Shown: positions 44,230 to 53,000 of the stretch, piece after piece
Position numbering within the stretch: the first letter of the stretch is position 1
Layout: every line of letters begins with the position of its first letter
NCBI GenBank assembly: GCA_900317325.1
Contig: ONGE01000008.1
Location: forward strand, 124,001-188,000
Length of the DNA: 64,000 nucleotides
Direction: 5' to 3'
Origin: an uncultured Prevotellaceae bacterium
GTDB lineage: Bacteria; Bacteroidota; Bacteroidia; Bacteroidales; Muribaculaceae
Notes under the pieces: model-generated
Told to the model about the DNA's origin: nothing
Seen by the model: only the letters and a program-made list of their open reading frames with translations
The model's database searches: none
Program-made: the position numbers and the translations under genes

Positions 44230-45432
44230 ATGGTAGATAATAATTTTAACAGGGCACCACGGAGCGAAAGGTTGCACATTGCGCTGTTCGGACGACGCAA
44301 TGCGGGCAAATCGTCGCTAATCAACGCGCTCACAGGTCAACAGACCGCTCTGGTGAGCGATGTGCCCGGCACGACAACCGATCCGGTGATGAAATCGATG
44401 GAGATACTGCCGTTGGGCCCATGTGTACTTATCGACACGGCGGGCTTTGACGACAGCGGCAAGGTGGGTGACCTGCGCACCGAACGCACCCGTGAGGTCA
44501 TCAAGCAGACCGATATCGCCATCCTCGTTACCGACGGCAGTTCACTTGATGACGAGGCGACATGGGCCACGTTGCTCAAGCAAGCCAACGTGCCCTTTAT
44601 CACAGTATTGAACAAGGTGGACCTGCTGGAAGAGGTGCCCTCTACCCTACTTGAGGACATGGCCAAGCGACTGGGCTGCGATGTCGTTCCCGTCAGCGCC
44701 ATCAACGGCACTGGGCTGGACACGCTGAGGAACACTTTAGCCGGGCTCATGCCCGAAAGCGAGAAACAGTCGCTCACAGGCGACCTTGCCCATCCCGGCG
44801 ATACAGTGCTGCTGGTCATGCCGCAAGACCCGCAAGCCCCCAAAGGCCGCCTGATCCTGCCTCAAGTGCAGACCCTGCGCGACCTGATGGACAAACGGTG
44901 CATCGCCATCTGCTGCACCACCGATGATATCGACAGCACCCTTGCCGCCTTAAAAGAGCCGCCCCGATTGATCATCACCGATTCCCAGGTGTTTGACATC
45001 GTCGAGAAGAAAAAACCTGAGGGAAGCCTACTCACCTCGTTCTCGGTGCTGATGGCGGCCCATAAGGGCGACATCCGTTTCTTTGTCAGGAGCGCCATGG
45101 CCATTGACCGCATGACCGAGCAATCGCGCGTGCTCATTGCCGAAGCCTGCACCCATGCCCCGCTGGCCGAGGACATCGGCCGCGAGAAGATTCCCCGCAT
45201 GCTGCGTCAACGCGTGGGACAAGGATTGACCGTGGACATTGTAGCCGGCAAAGATTTCCCTGAAGATGTAACAAGTTATGACCTCGTGATCCATTGTGGC
45301 GGCTGCATGTTCAACCGCAAGTTCATGCTCTCGCGCGTGGACCAATGCCGCCGTCAAGGCACACCCATGACCAACTACGGCATCACCATCGCACATCTCA
45401 AAGGCATCCTGGGCAAGGTGTCCCTGCCTTGA
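44230..45432 (+). CDS. hydF: [FeFe]-hydrogenase maturation GTPase HydF
   Basis: This 400-residue protein is the scaffold that carries the [2Fe] part of the H-cluster to HydA. The N-terminal GTPase has G1 GRRNAGKS (21-28), PGTTTDPV, DTAG and LNKVDL. The C-terminal cluster-binding domain has CTH (EACTHAPL) and later HCGGC. It follows hydG on the same strand and faces the 603-residue hydrogenase. Confidence 0.95.
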   Translation: MVDNNFNRAPRSERLHIALFGRRNAGKSSLINALTGQQTALVSDVPGTTTDPVMKSMEILPLGPCVLIDTAGFDDSGKVGDLRTERTREVIKQTDIAILVTDGSSLDDEATWATLLKQANVPFITVLNKVDLLEEVPSTLLEDMAKRLGCDVVPVSAINGTGLDTLRNTLAGLMPESEKQSLTGDLAHPGDTVLLVMPQDPQAPKGRLILPQVQTLRDLMDKRCIAICCTTDDIDSTLAALKEPPRLIITDSQVFDIVEKKKPEGSLLTSFSVLMAAHKGDIRFFVRSAMAIDRMTEQSRVLIAEACTHAPLAEDIGREKIPRMLRQRVGQGLTVDIVAGKDFPEDVTSYDLVIHCGGCMFNRKFMLSRVDQCRRQGTPMTNYGITIAHLKGILGKVSLP

Positions 45433-45441
45433 ACAAGAGTT

Positions 45442-45458
45442 GCGAGCCAAAGGCTCGC
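45442..45458. repeat. Short hairpin after hydF
   Basis: GCGAGCC and GGCTCGC (7-base arms, 3-nt loop), just after the hydF stop. It precedes the larger terminator. Confidence 0.5.
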
Positions 45459-45497
45459 ACTACGGGACACGACGAACGGCAAAGGACAATACTTGAC

Positions 45498-45525
45498 GAG
45501 GCGCTGGCTAAAAAGCTGGCGCCTC
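45498..45525. terminator. Bidirectional terminator, hydF / hydrogenase
   Basis: GAGGCGC (45498-45504) and GCGCCTC (45519-45525) pair around a partly paired loop. It lies between converging genes. Confidence 0.65.
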
Positions 45526-45568
45526 TCATTATAAATCAAAATTCAATTCTTATTGTTTAACCCTGGGG

Positions 45569-47380
45569 TTAGAGGATTGACTTGTCGCGATACTTGGTGT
45601 GGAGTATTTCGTGAGCCTTGCCATGAAGCGGCTCGCCGAGGAACTCGCGATAAAGACGCTGAATAACAGGGTTTTCATGGCTCTTGCGCAACCGCTTGCC
45701 CACATCCTCACTGTAGATGGCACGCTGGCGGGCTTTGATGACCTCGATATCGCCATGGTGGTAAGGTTGACCCGTACCGCCGATGCAACCACCGGGACAT
45801 GCCATCACCTCGATAACATGATAATCCATTTCACCTGCACGCAGTTTGTCCATAACAATGCGGGCATTGGCCAACGTATTGACCACGCAAACCTTCAATT
45901 CAAAGCCGTTGAGGTCGATGACGGCCTCATGGATACCGTCCAGGCCGCGCACTTGTTCAAACTCGACATAGGACAGCTCCTGTCCGGTGAATTCCTCATA
46001 CACCGTTCGCAACACTGCCTCCATGACACCGCCAGTCGTACCGAAGATGGCTCCGGCGCCACTGGAGTCTCCCAGCGGTGAATCAAACTCGCCGTCCAGC
46101 AAGGAGTCGAAGTCGAGATTCATGCGCTTGATCAGCTCAGCCAGCTCGATAGTGGTGACCGAGTAGTCCACATCGGGGTTGCCGTCGGTGATGAACTCGT
46201 CGCGTGCACATTCATACTTCTTGGACAAGCAAGGCATCACTGATACTACAACCAGTTTATCGCGAGGGATGCCCATGCGTTGGGCCCAGAAGGTCTTGAG
46301 TACAGCACCCAGCATCTGGGCGGGTGACTTGCAGGTCGAGGGATACTCCCTCAAGTCGGGATAGTCGTTTTCAAAGAAGTTGACCCATGCCGGGCAGCAC
46401 GAGGTAGTGATGGGAATACGCACGGTTTTGTCCCCGGCAATGAATTTGCGCAGGCGGTCAACAATCTCGGCAGCCTCCTCCATAATGGTGATGTCGGCAC
46501 CGAAGTCGGTATCGAACACATAGTCCACGCCCACCTTGCGCAGGGCCGTAATCATCTTGCCTGTCACGATGCTGCCGGGAGGCATGCCGAACTCCTCGCC
46601 CAGCGCATAGCGCACCGCCGGAGCTGTTTGAGCCACGACGATCTTGTCGGGGTCGGCGACATCAACCAGCAGATCCTCGACATAGTTGCGCTCGCTGAGT
46701 GCGCCCACGGGGCCGTGGATGGCGTCGAACTTGCACTTGGTCGTGCAATGACCGCAGCATGTGCATTTATAAGGATTGACCACATGGGGGTGGCGCAAAT
46801 CGCCCACAATGGCTTGGCTGGAGCAACCACGCTTGCAGGCGCCACAACCCTTGCACTTGTCGGCATCAATCTTGTAGGACATTACCGACAAGAATCTCTT
46901 GCCGCCAATCTCGTAGATGTAGTCATGCAACATGGCATCCATCGAGAGCTGCTTGGGATAGGAACTCCAGTGCTTGGAGTCATCCATCAACTGATGGGCT
47001 GTGAAGTCAACATACTGCAAGCGCTCGAGCAGACGTCCATCGATGATGTGCGTTTTGACGATATCTTCAACGTCTTCAGGGTGCACCTGGACGTAGGTCG
47101 TGTTGTCAGGCATAATCCTGACGATGGGTCCCTTGGCACAGAAGCCAAAGCAACCCGTTGCCACTACATCCACACGGCTGCCTAAACCATAGGCGGCGAT
47201 GACACGGATAAAATTGTCAATGATTTTCAAGCTGCCCGATTCATAGCATGACGAACCACAGCAGCACAGGACCTGGACATGTTGGTTACCGATCAGACCG
47301 TATGCCTCCGAGGCATTGTCTGATTGCACTTCACCATTCGCCTTTTTCGACGTTTCGTTGAGTTGAGAATCCATTGACAA
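45569..47380 (-). CDS. [FeFe] hydrogenase with N-terminal Trx-like [2Fe-2S] domain
   Basis: This 603-residue enzyme should make or oxidise H2. In order: a Trx-like [2Fe-2S] domain (C40, C45, C77, C81), a linker, two [4Fe-4S] clusters (C176, C179, C182, C186; C206, C209, C212, C216) and the H-cluster domain with L1 TSCCPAW (C328, C329), L2 MPCLSKK (C384) and L3 MACPGGC (C528, C532). A small-subunit-like tail ends it. It lacks the NuoF-type FMN/NADH part and the [2Fe-2S]/His-cluster part found in the larger HydBA. Each piece matches HydBA residues (about 43-170, 577-633, 862-1226). It may take electrons from ferredoxin or from the diaphorase. Confidence 0.9.
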   Translation of the reverse strand: MSMDSQLNETSKKANGEVQSDNASEAYGLIGNQHVQVLCCCGSSCYESGSLKIIDNFIRVIAAYGLGSRVDVVATGCFGFCAKGPIVRIMPDNTTYVQVHPEDVEDIVKTHIIDGRLLERLQYVDFTAHQLMDDSKHWSSYPKQLSMDAMLHDYIYEIGGKRFLSVMSYKIDADKCKGCGACKRGCSSQAIVGDLRHPHVVNPYKCTCCGHCTTKCKFDAIHGPVGALSERNYVEDLLVDVADPDKIVVAQTAPAVRYALGEEFGMPPGSIVTGKMITALRKVGVDYVFDTDFGADITIMEEAAEIVDRLRKFIAGDKTVRIPITTSCCPAWVNFFENDYPDLREYPSTCKSPAQMLGAVLKTFWAQRMGIPRDKLVVVSVMPCLSKKYECARDEFITDGNPDVDYSVTTIELAELIKRMNLDFDSLLDGEFDSPLGDSSGAGAIFGTTGGVMEAVLRTVYEEFTGQELSYVEFEQVRGLDGIHEAVIDLNGFELKVCVVNTLANARIVMDKLRAGEMDYHVIEVMACPGGCIGGTGQPYHHGDIEVIKARQRAIYSEDVGKRLRKSHENPVIQRLYREFLGEPLHGKAHEILHTKYRDKSIL

Positions 47381-47439
47381 TTAATTGGTTAATAATTTAA
47401 GGGTTTTGACAGATGTGGATATCTATCCAATTTCACTTA

Positions 47440-47470
47440 CAAAATTACAGATTTTCTTCCAATCCGACAA
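47440..47470 (-). promoter_or_regulatory. Promoter of the 603-residue hydrogenase
   Basis: The minus strand reads TAATTTTG (47447-47440) with TTG (47470-47468), a 20-nt spacer. The leader is about 52 nt. Confidence 0.6.
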
Positions 47471-47598
47471 TAAAAGGTATCAAGAATCTTCTAATCTATG
47501 AAATAAAAAAGAGAACGAGCGCACCAGCGATGTCGTTTTGTATCCCAAGAGCGGCCTCGAGACAATAATCCTTCCCAATAGACTGAATGCAGAAATCA

Positions 47599-47640
47599 TT
47601 TTCCCAAAAGTGTCTAATAATTGTACACTTTTCTGGAAAA
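47599..47640 (+). promoter_or_regulatory. Inverted repeat upstream of the S41 peptidase gene
   Basis: TTTTCC, then AAAAGTGT (47606-47613) faces ACACTTTT (47625-47632), then GGAAAA. The 8-base core arms are perfect. It lies about 58 bp upstream of the -7 box and could be an operator. The rest of 47471-47697 shows nothing further. Confidence 0.4.
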
Positions 47641-47697
47641 TATTGATAATTCTGCGAATAATCCACTCAATTCTAATAATAGGTGAAAAATGTTAAT

Positions 47698-47705
47698 TAT
47701 TTTTG
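47698..47705 (+). promoter_or_regulatory. -7 box of the S41 peptidase gene
   Basis: TATTTTTG lies 42 nt before the ATG at 47747 and excludes the earlier frame opening at 47690. Confidence 0.5.
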
Positions 47706-47746
47706 CAATAATTAGCACCGTAAAAAACCATAGACTATTGCAACTC

Positions 47747-49414
47747 ATGAAAATGAATTATCATCTCACTAGAGCCTCTTTGCTCATTATGTTGGCCCTT
47801 TTACTTGGGGCCAGCAAGGCGTGGGCGCAAGTGCCCACCGACTCGATTGTCGCCGACTTCAAATATTTTGTCAAACTCCTTGAAGAGCGGCATCCCGACC
47901 CCTACAGCGGTTATGGAGGCAAACCATACTTCCGCATGGCCGCAAGCGATGCCCGCAACGCGCTTCTCAAAGACAAGGTCACCGACGTCAGGGAGTTTGC
48001 TTATCGCATCAATGAATTCCTGGCACCGCTGAAAGACGGCCATACCGTCGCAATGCCTGACGGTCATGATGTCCCAGGCCACTTCCCTGTTCAATATACC
48101 GATCCGGCGACGCTCATCACCCTCGAGGCCATCAACGACGGCATCATTGTCAAGGCACTGCCCGAGGAGTACAAGGGTCTGGTGGGCAGCCGCCTTGTCG
48201 CTATCGAGAATGTGGCGGTCAACGACCTGGCCAGCGGCATGGCAAAATACTTCATCGCCGAGAACGAGATTGGACGCATGATGAATCTGGCGCATTACGC
48301 GATGCAACCCAAAGCCCTGCGTAAAGTGATCCCCACCCTGGGCGATGCCACAATCACCTATCAGTTGAAGACCCCTAAAGGGAAGAAAGCCGAAGTGACC
48401 TTACCCGTTGTACCGTTCAATCAGGTGCTGCAATTCCAGGCCCAATCGGCAAGGCCGAGCAGTTTCCCTGCCAAACCATTCAGCTATGATTTCCTCGGTA
48501 TGCTCCAATATGGCTTTGCTGACGAGGGGAACAACACGATGTACTTCCATGTGGCACACATGATCGCAAGAGATGTGCTGGAATACGATAAGGAACATGG
48601 TTATGACTATAAAAGCTTGCTACAAGGCATCTACAGTATTGCCGGCATGCCTGTACCCGACAATGAGGATTTCGCCATTGCCATGATACCATCGCTGAAT
48701 GAAGAATTCGAGAAGATGCTGCAGCTGATGAAGCAAAACGGCAGCAAGGACCTGATCATCGACCTGCGCGGCAATGGTGGAGGCACAACAAATATCATTT
48801 ATCCGCTGGTTTATCAATTATATGGCGACAGGTACCTGAAAGAGTGTTACCGTGATGAGAAAGGCCTCTATCTGCTTACTCCCCATTCAATGAGTGAAGC
48901 CGATCTCGAACAAATGAATGCCACAAATGAGTACAAGCTGGAATATGGCGACTATCTGGACCTTTCAGAGGTTAGCTACCATAATACAAGCATCGAAAAT
49001 ATGCGTAAAAGCTTCATTGACGGCAGCATGTGCAGCATCAAGGACAAACTGCGTGCACAAAACGGCCAACCCGCCTATAATCCCGAGCACGTATATGTAG
49101 TCACTGACCCATTGACATTCAGTGCCGCATTCCACATGGCTTACTACCTGTGGAAGATGGGTGCGACAGTTGTCGGCGTTTCCAGCAGCCAGGCGCCCAA
49201 CACCTTCATGGGCAATCAGGCGTTTTACCTGCCTCGCACCGGTCTAACCGGGGATATCTGTGGAACGATTCAGATTTTCTTCCCCGACAATGACCCGCGT
49301 GCCAAACAGTTCACGCCCGACCTGATGACGACCTATGAGGACTACAAGCGTTACAACTTCGATGACAACACCCCCATCCTCTACCTACTGGACATCATCA
49401 AGAATAAGAAATAA
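47747..49414 (+). CDS. Secreted S41-family peptidase-like protein
   Basis: This 555-residue protein has a signal peptide (about 1-28, ending KAWAQ). An N-terminal helical part contains LEERHPDPYSGYGG. The core is tail-specific-protease-like, with LIIDLRGNGGGTTN and the presumed nucleophile Ser in DPLTFSAAFHMAYYL. No clear PDZ domain is visible. The family degrades periplasmic or exported proteins. Its base (Lys or other) cannot be named from sequence alone. It sits between the two hydrogenase units, but its link to them is not obvious. Confidence 0.8.
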   Translation: MKMNYHLTRASLLIMLALLLGASKAWAQVPTDSIVADFKYFVKLLEERHPDPYSGYGGKPYFRMAASDARNALLKDKVTDVREFAYRINEFLAPLKDGHTVAMPDGHDVPGHFPVQYTDPATLITLEAINDGIIVKALPEEYKGLVGSRLVAIENVAVNDLASGMAKYFIAENEIGRMMNLAHYAMQPKALRKVIPTLGDATITYQLKTPKGKKAEVTLPVVPFNQVLQFQAQSARPSSFPAKPFSYDFLGMLQYGFADEGNNTMYFHVAHMIARDVLEYDKEHGYDYKSLLQGIYSIAGMPVPDNEDFAIAMIPSLNEEFEKMLQLMKQNGSKDLIIDLRGNGGGTTNIIYPLVYQLYGDRYLKECYRDEKGLYLLTPHSMSEADLEQMNATNEYKLEYGDYLDLSEVSYHNTSIENMRKSFIDGSMCSIKDKLRAQNGQPAYNPEHVYVVTDPLTFSAAFHMAYYLWKMGATVVGVSSSQAPNTFMGNQAFYLPRTGLTGDICGTIQIFFPDNDPRAKQFTPDLMTTYEDYKRYNFDDNTPILYLLDIIKNKK

Positions 49415-49434
49415 GGCTCACTTTTTACAAAATT

Positions 49435-49471
49435 AAAGCAGGATGCCCCACTTGTTGAGGCATCCTGCTTT
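49435..49471. terminator. Bidirectional terminator, S41 gene / hydC
   Basis: AAAGCAGGATGCC (49435-49447) and GGCATCCTGCTTT (49459-49471) pair perfectly around an 11-nt loop. Confidence 0.85.
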
Positions 49472-49493
49472 ATAATTGATGAGTTATGGACGA

Positions 49494-49988
49494 TTAATCC
49501 TGTGCAGCGGTGGTCTCGAGAATCTGGCGGATGTCCTTGACGTCGAGACGGCCATAAACGTGCTCACCGATCATGACAACGGGAGCAAGACCGCAGGCAC
49601 CCACGCAACGCAGGCAATCGAGCGAGAACTTGCCGTCGGGGGTCGTCTCACCCACCTCAATGTTGAGGATGCGCTTGATTTCCTCGAGCAGGCGCTCGGA
49701 ACCGCGCACGTAGCAGGCGGTACCCAGGCAGACCGAAATCGGGTGCTTGCCCTTGGGGGTCATGGTGAAGAACGAGTAGAACGTCACAACACCATAAACC
49801 TTGGATGCGGGCACGCCCAGCTTACGGGCAATGATGCGCTGCATCTCCTCGGGGAGATAGCCGTGCAATGCCTGGCACTCGTGCAGCACATTGATCAATT
49901 CACCGGGCTTGTTGCCGTGCTTGTCGCAGATCTCCTCGACCTGTTGAACTACGGTACACGCCAGTTTGATTTCTTCTTTCTTCTTCAT
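49494..49988 (-). CDS. hydC: Hydrogenase NuoE-like subunit HydC
   Basis: This 164-residue thioredoxin-like [2Fe-2S] subunit has a helical N-terminus (about 1-60) and the CxxxxC...CxxxC ligands (C87, C92, C128, C132). It is equivalent to NuoE and HydC. It follows the HydBA fusion by 28 bp on the same strand, so the two are one unit. In known HydABC enzymes this subunit passes electrons next to the FMN site. Confidence 0.94.
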   Translation of the reverse strand: MKKKEEIKLACTVVQQVEEICDKHGNKPGELINVLHECQALHGYLPEEMQRIIARKLGVPASKVYGVVTFYSFFTMTPKGKHPISVCLGTACYVRGSERLLEEIKRILNIEVGETTPDGKFSLDCLRCVGACGLAPVVMIGEHVYGRLDVKDIRQILETTAAQD

Positions 49989-50016
49989 ATCTCGTTATTG
50001 ATGTTTTGATTCGAAA

Positions 50017-53000
50017 TTAGTGAATGGATTTATCAAAATAGTGCGTGTGAAGCAGGTGATGTGCCTTCTCGCCACAAGGCTCGCCCAGGAAGTCCTTGTA
50101 GAGCTTCTGGATGTCGGGATTCTCGTGGCTCTTGCGCAATGCCTTGCCCTCGTCCTCGCGGTAAACGGCAGCGGCACGTGCCTTGAGAATCTCGATGTTG
50201 CCATGGTGGTAGGGCTGACCAGCGCCACCGATGCAACCGCCGGGACATGCCATCACCTCAACCACATGGTAGTTGAGCTTGCCGGCACGCAGCAGATCCA
50301 TGACCTTGCGGGCATTGCTCAGGGTGTGAGCGATGCAGACCTTCAGCTCAAAGCCGTTGAGGTCGATCGTAGCCTCCCTGATGCCTTCCAGACCGCGCAC
50401 CTCGTTGAACTCGAGGTGAGGCAGGGTCTTGCCGGTGTGCACCTCATAGACGGTGCGCAATGCGGCCTCCATCACACCACCGGTGTTGGCGAAGATAGCG
50501 CCTGCACCCGTGGACTCGCCCAGAGGAGAATCAAAGTCGCCCTCGGGCAGGTTGGTGAAGTCAATATTAGCACGCTTGATCAGGCGACCCAGCTCGCGGG
50601 TCGAGATGCTGTAGTCCACGTCGGGATTGCCATCCACCTTGAACTCATCACGGCCGCACTCATACTTCTTGGCCAAGCAGGGCATGATCGAAACGACAAC
50701 GAGTTTCTCGCGGGGGATACCCATCTTCTCGGCCCAGTAGGTCTTGGCAACAGCGCCAAACATCTGAGCAGGCGACTTGGCAGTCGAGGGATATTCCAGC
50801 AGATCGGGATACTCGTGCTCAAAGAAGTTGACCCAAGCGGGGCAGCACGAAGTCATCACGGGCAGTTTCACGTCTTTATCGCCAGCAAGGAACTTGTTGA
50901 GGCGACCCAGGATCTCGGTACCCTCCTCCATGATGGTGAGGTCGGCAGCGAAGTCGGTGTCGAACACATAGTCGAAGCCGAGGTCGCGCAAGGCGGTAGC
51001 CATCTTGCCAGTAACGATGGTGCCGGGCTTCATGCCGAACTCCTCGCCCAGAGCAACGCGCACTGCAGGTGCGGGCTGAGCAACAACCACCTTGTCGGGG
51101 TTGGTGAGGTCGTCCATGAGCTGGTTGGTATAGTCATGCTCGGTAAGGGCACCGGTGGGACATACGGCGACGCACTGGCCGCAGTAGGTACAGTTGGTGT
51201 CCACGAACATCTTGTCGAAGGTGGGAGCGATGGTGGTGTTGAAACCACGACGGATAGCGCTCAGCACGCCAACAGACTGCACGTTGTTGCAGACGCTCTC
51301 GCAACGGCGGCAGTAAACGCACTTCTCCATGTTGCGGGAGATGGCGGGGGTGAGCTCTTGCTTGCGCTCGCTCTGTTCGCCACCGTTATAGGGCATTTGG
51401 CGGATGTTGAAGCGCATAACCAGGCGCTGCAGTTCACAGTCGCTGCACTTGGGGCAGGTCAAGCAATCGTTGGGGTGGTCGCTAAGCATGAGCTCGGCAA
51501 CGGTCTTGCGGGCACGGATAACGCGGGCGCTATTGGTGTGAACCACCATACCCGGAGTGACGCGGGTGGCGCAAGCGGGAGCCAGATTGCGACGGCCTTC
51601 GATCTCAACAACACAAATGCGGCACGAGGCGGGCATGTTCTGTACACAAGTGCCCTCCAAATCAATGTGGCACAGGGTGGGAATGCTGATGCCGACGGTC
51701 TTGGCGGCGTCGAGCAGCATGGTCCCTGCGGGAACAGTAACCTCGTGTTTATCAATCGTCAAAGTGATCATATTCTTTTCTTCCATGATGCTATCGAATT
51801 TTAATAAACCGAAGCGGCAATTAGACTTACACATACCGCAGCGGATGCACTCGAAGGGGTTAATAATGTGAGGTTTGCGAATGTCGCCCATGATGGCGTT
51901 GGCGGGGCACTTGCGGGCGCAGGCGCCGCAACCCTTACACTTGGAGGCTTCAATGCTGTAGGTCACAAGGGCCTTGCACTGCTTAGCGCGGCAGGTGTGC
52001 TGTTTCACGTGCTCCACATATTCGTCCCAGAAGTTGTTGATAGTCGATAACACAGGATTGGGAGAGGTCTGACCCAGACCGCACAGAGCGGTATCCTTGA
52101 TGATCTCGCCCAGCTCTTTCAGACGGTCAAGGTCTTCCATGGTACCCTTGCCCTCGGTGATGCGGGTGAGGATCTCCAGCATGCGCTTGTTGCCGATACG
52201 GCACGGGGTGCACTTACCGCAGCTCTCATCGCAGGTGAACTCGAGGTAGAACTTAGCCACGCTGACCATACAGTCATCCTCGTCCATGACGATCATACCG
52301 CCAGAACCCATCATCGAACCCGAAGCAGCGAGGTGCTCATAGTCGATGGGGGTGTCGAGGTGCTTCTGCGTCAAGCAGCCACCCGAGGGGCCACCAGTCT
52401 GCACAGCCTTGAACTCCTTACCGTTCTTCACGCCACCACCGATGTCGTAGATGATCTCGCGCAGGGTGGTACCCATGGGAACCTCGATAAGGCCCACGTT
52501 ATTGATCTTACCGGCCAAAGCGAACACCTTGGTACCCTTGCTCTTCTCGGTACCAATCGAGGAGAACCAGTCGGCGCCCTTGGTCAGGATGATGGGCACG
52601 TTGGCGAGGGTCTCGACGTTGTTCACGTTGGTGGGCTTCATGTTGTAACCAGCCTCGGCGGGGAACGGCGGCTTCAGGGTGGGCTCACCACGCTTACCCT
52701 CCATCGAGTGGATAAGGGCGGTCTCCTCACCGCAAACGAATGCGCCAGCACCGTAGCGGATCTCGATATCGAAGTCAAAATCGGTACCCAGGATCTTCTT
52801 GCCCAGCAAACCGTACTCACGAGCCTGCTGGATAGCAATCTTCAGGCGATGAACGGCCAGGGGATACTCGGCACGGATGTAGATCAGACCCTTGTGGGAG
52901 TTGATGCAGTAACCGCAGACGGTCATTGCCTCAATCACCGAGTTGGGGTCACCCTCCATGATGGAGCGGTCCATGAATGCACCGGGGTCGCCCTCATCAG

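Noticed and set aside
51771-51801. Fusion of HydB and HydA as a sequencing error
   Set aside because: No frame change is needed: one open frame runs through with normal codons on both sides. It cannot be fully excluded that a stop codon was missed, so it is kept as a finding to verify.
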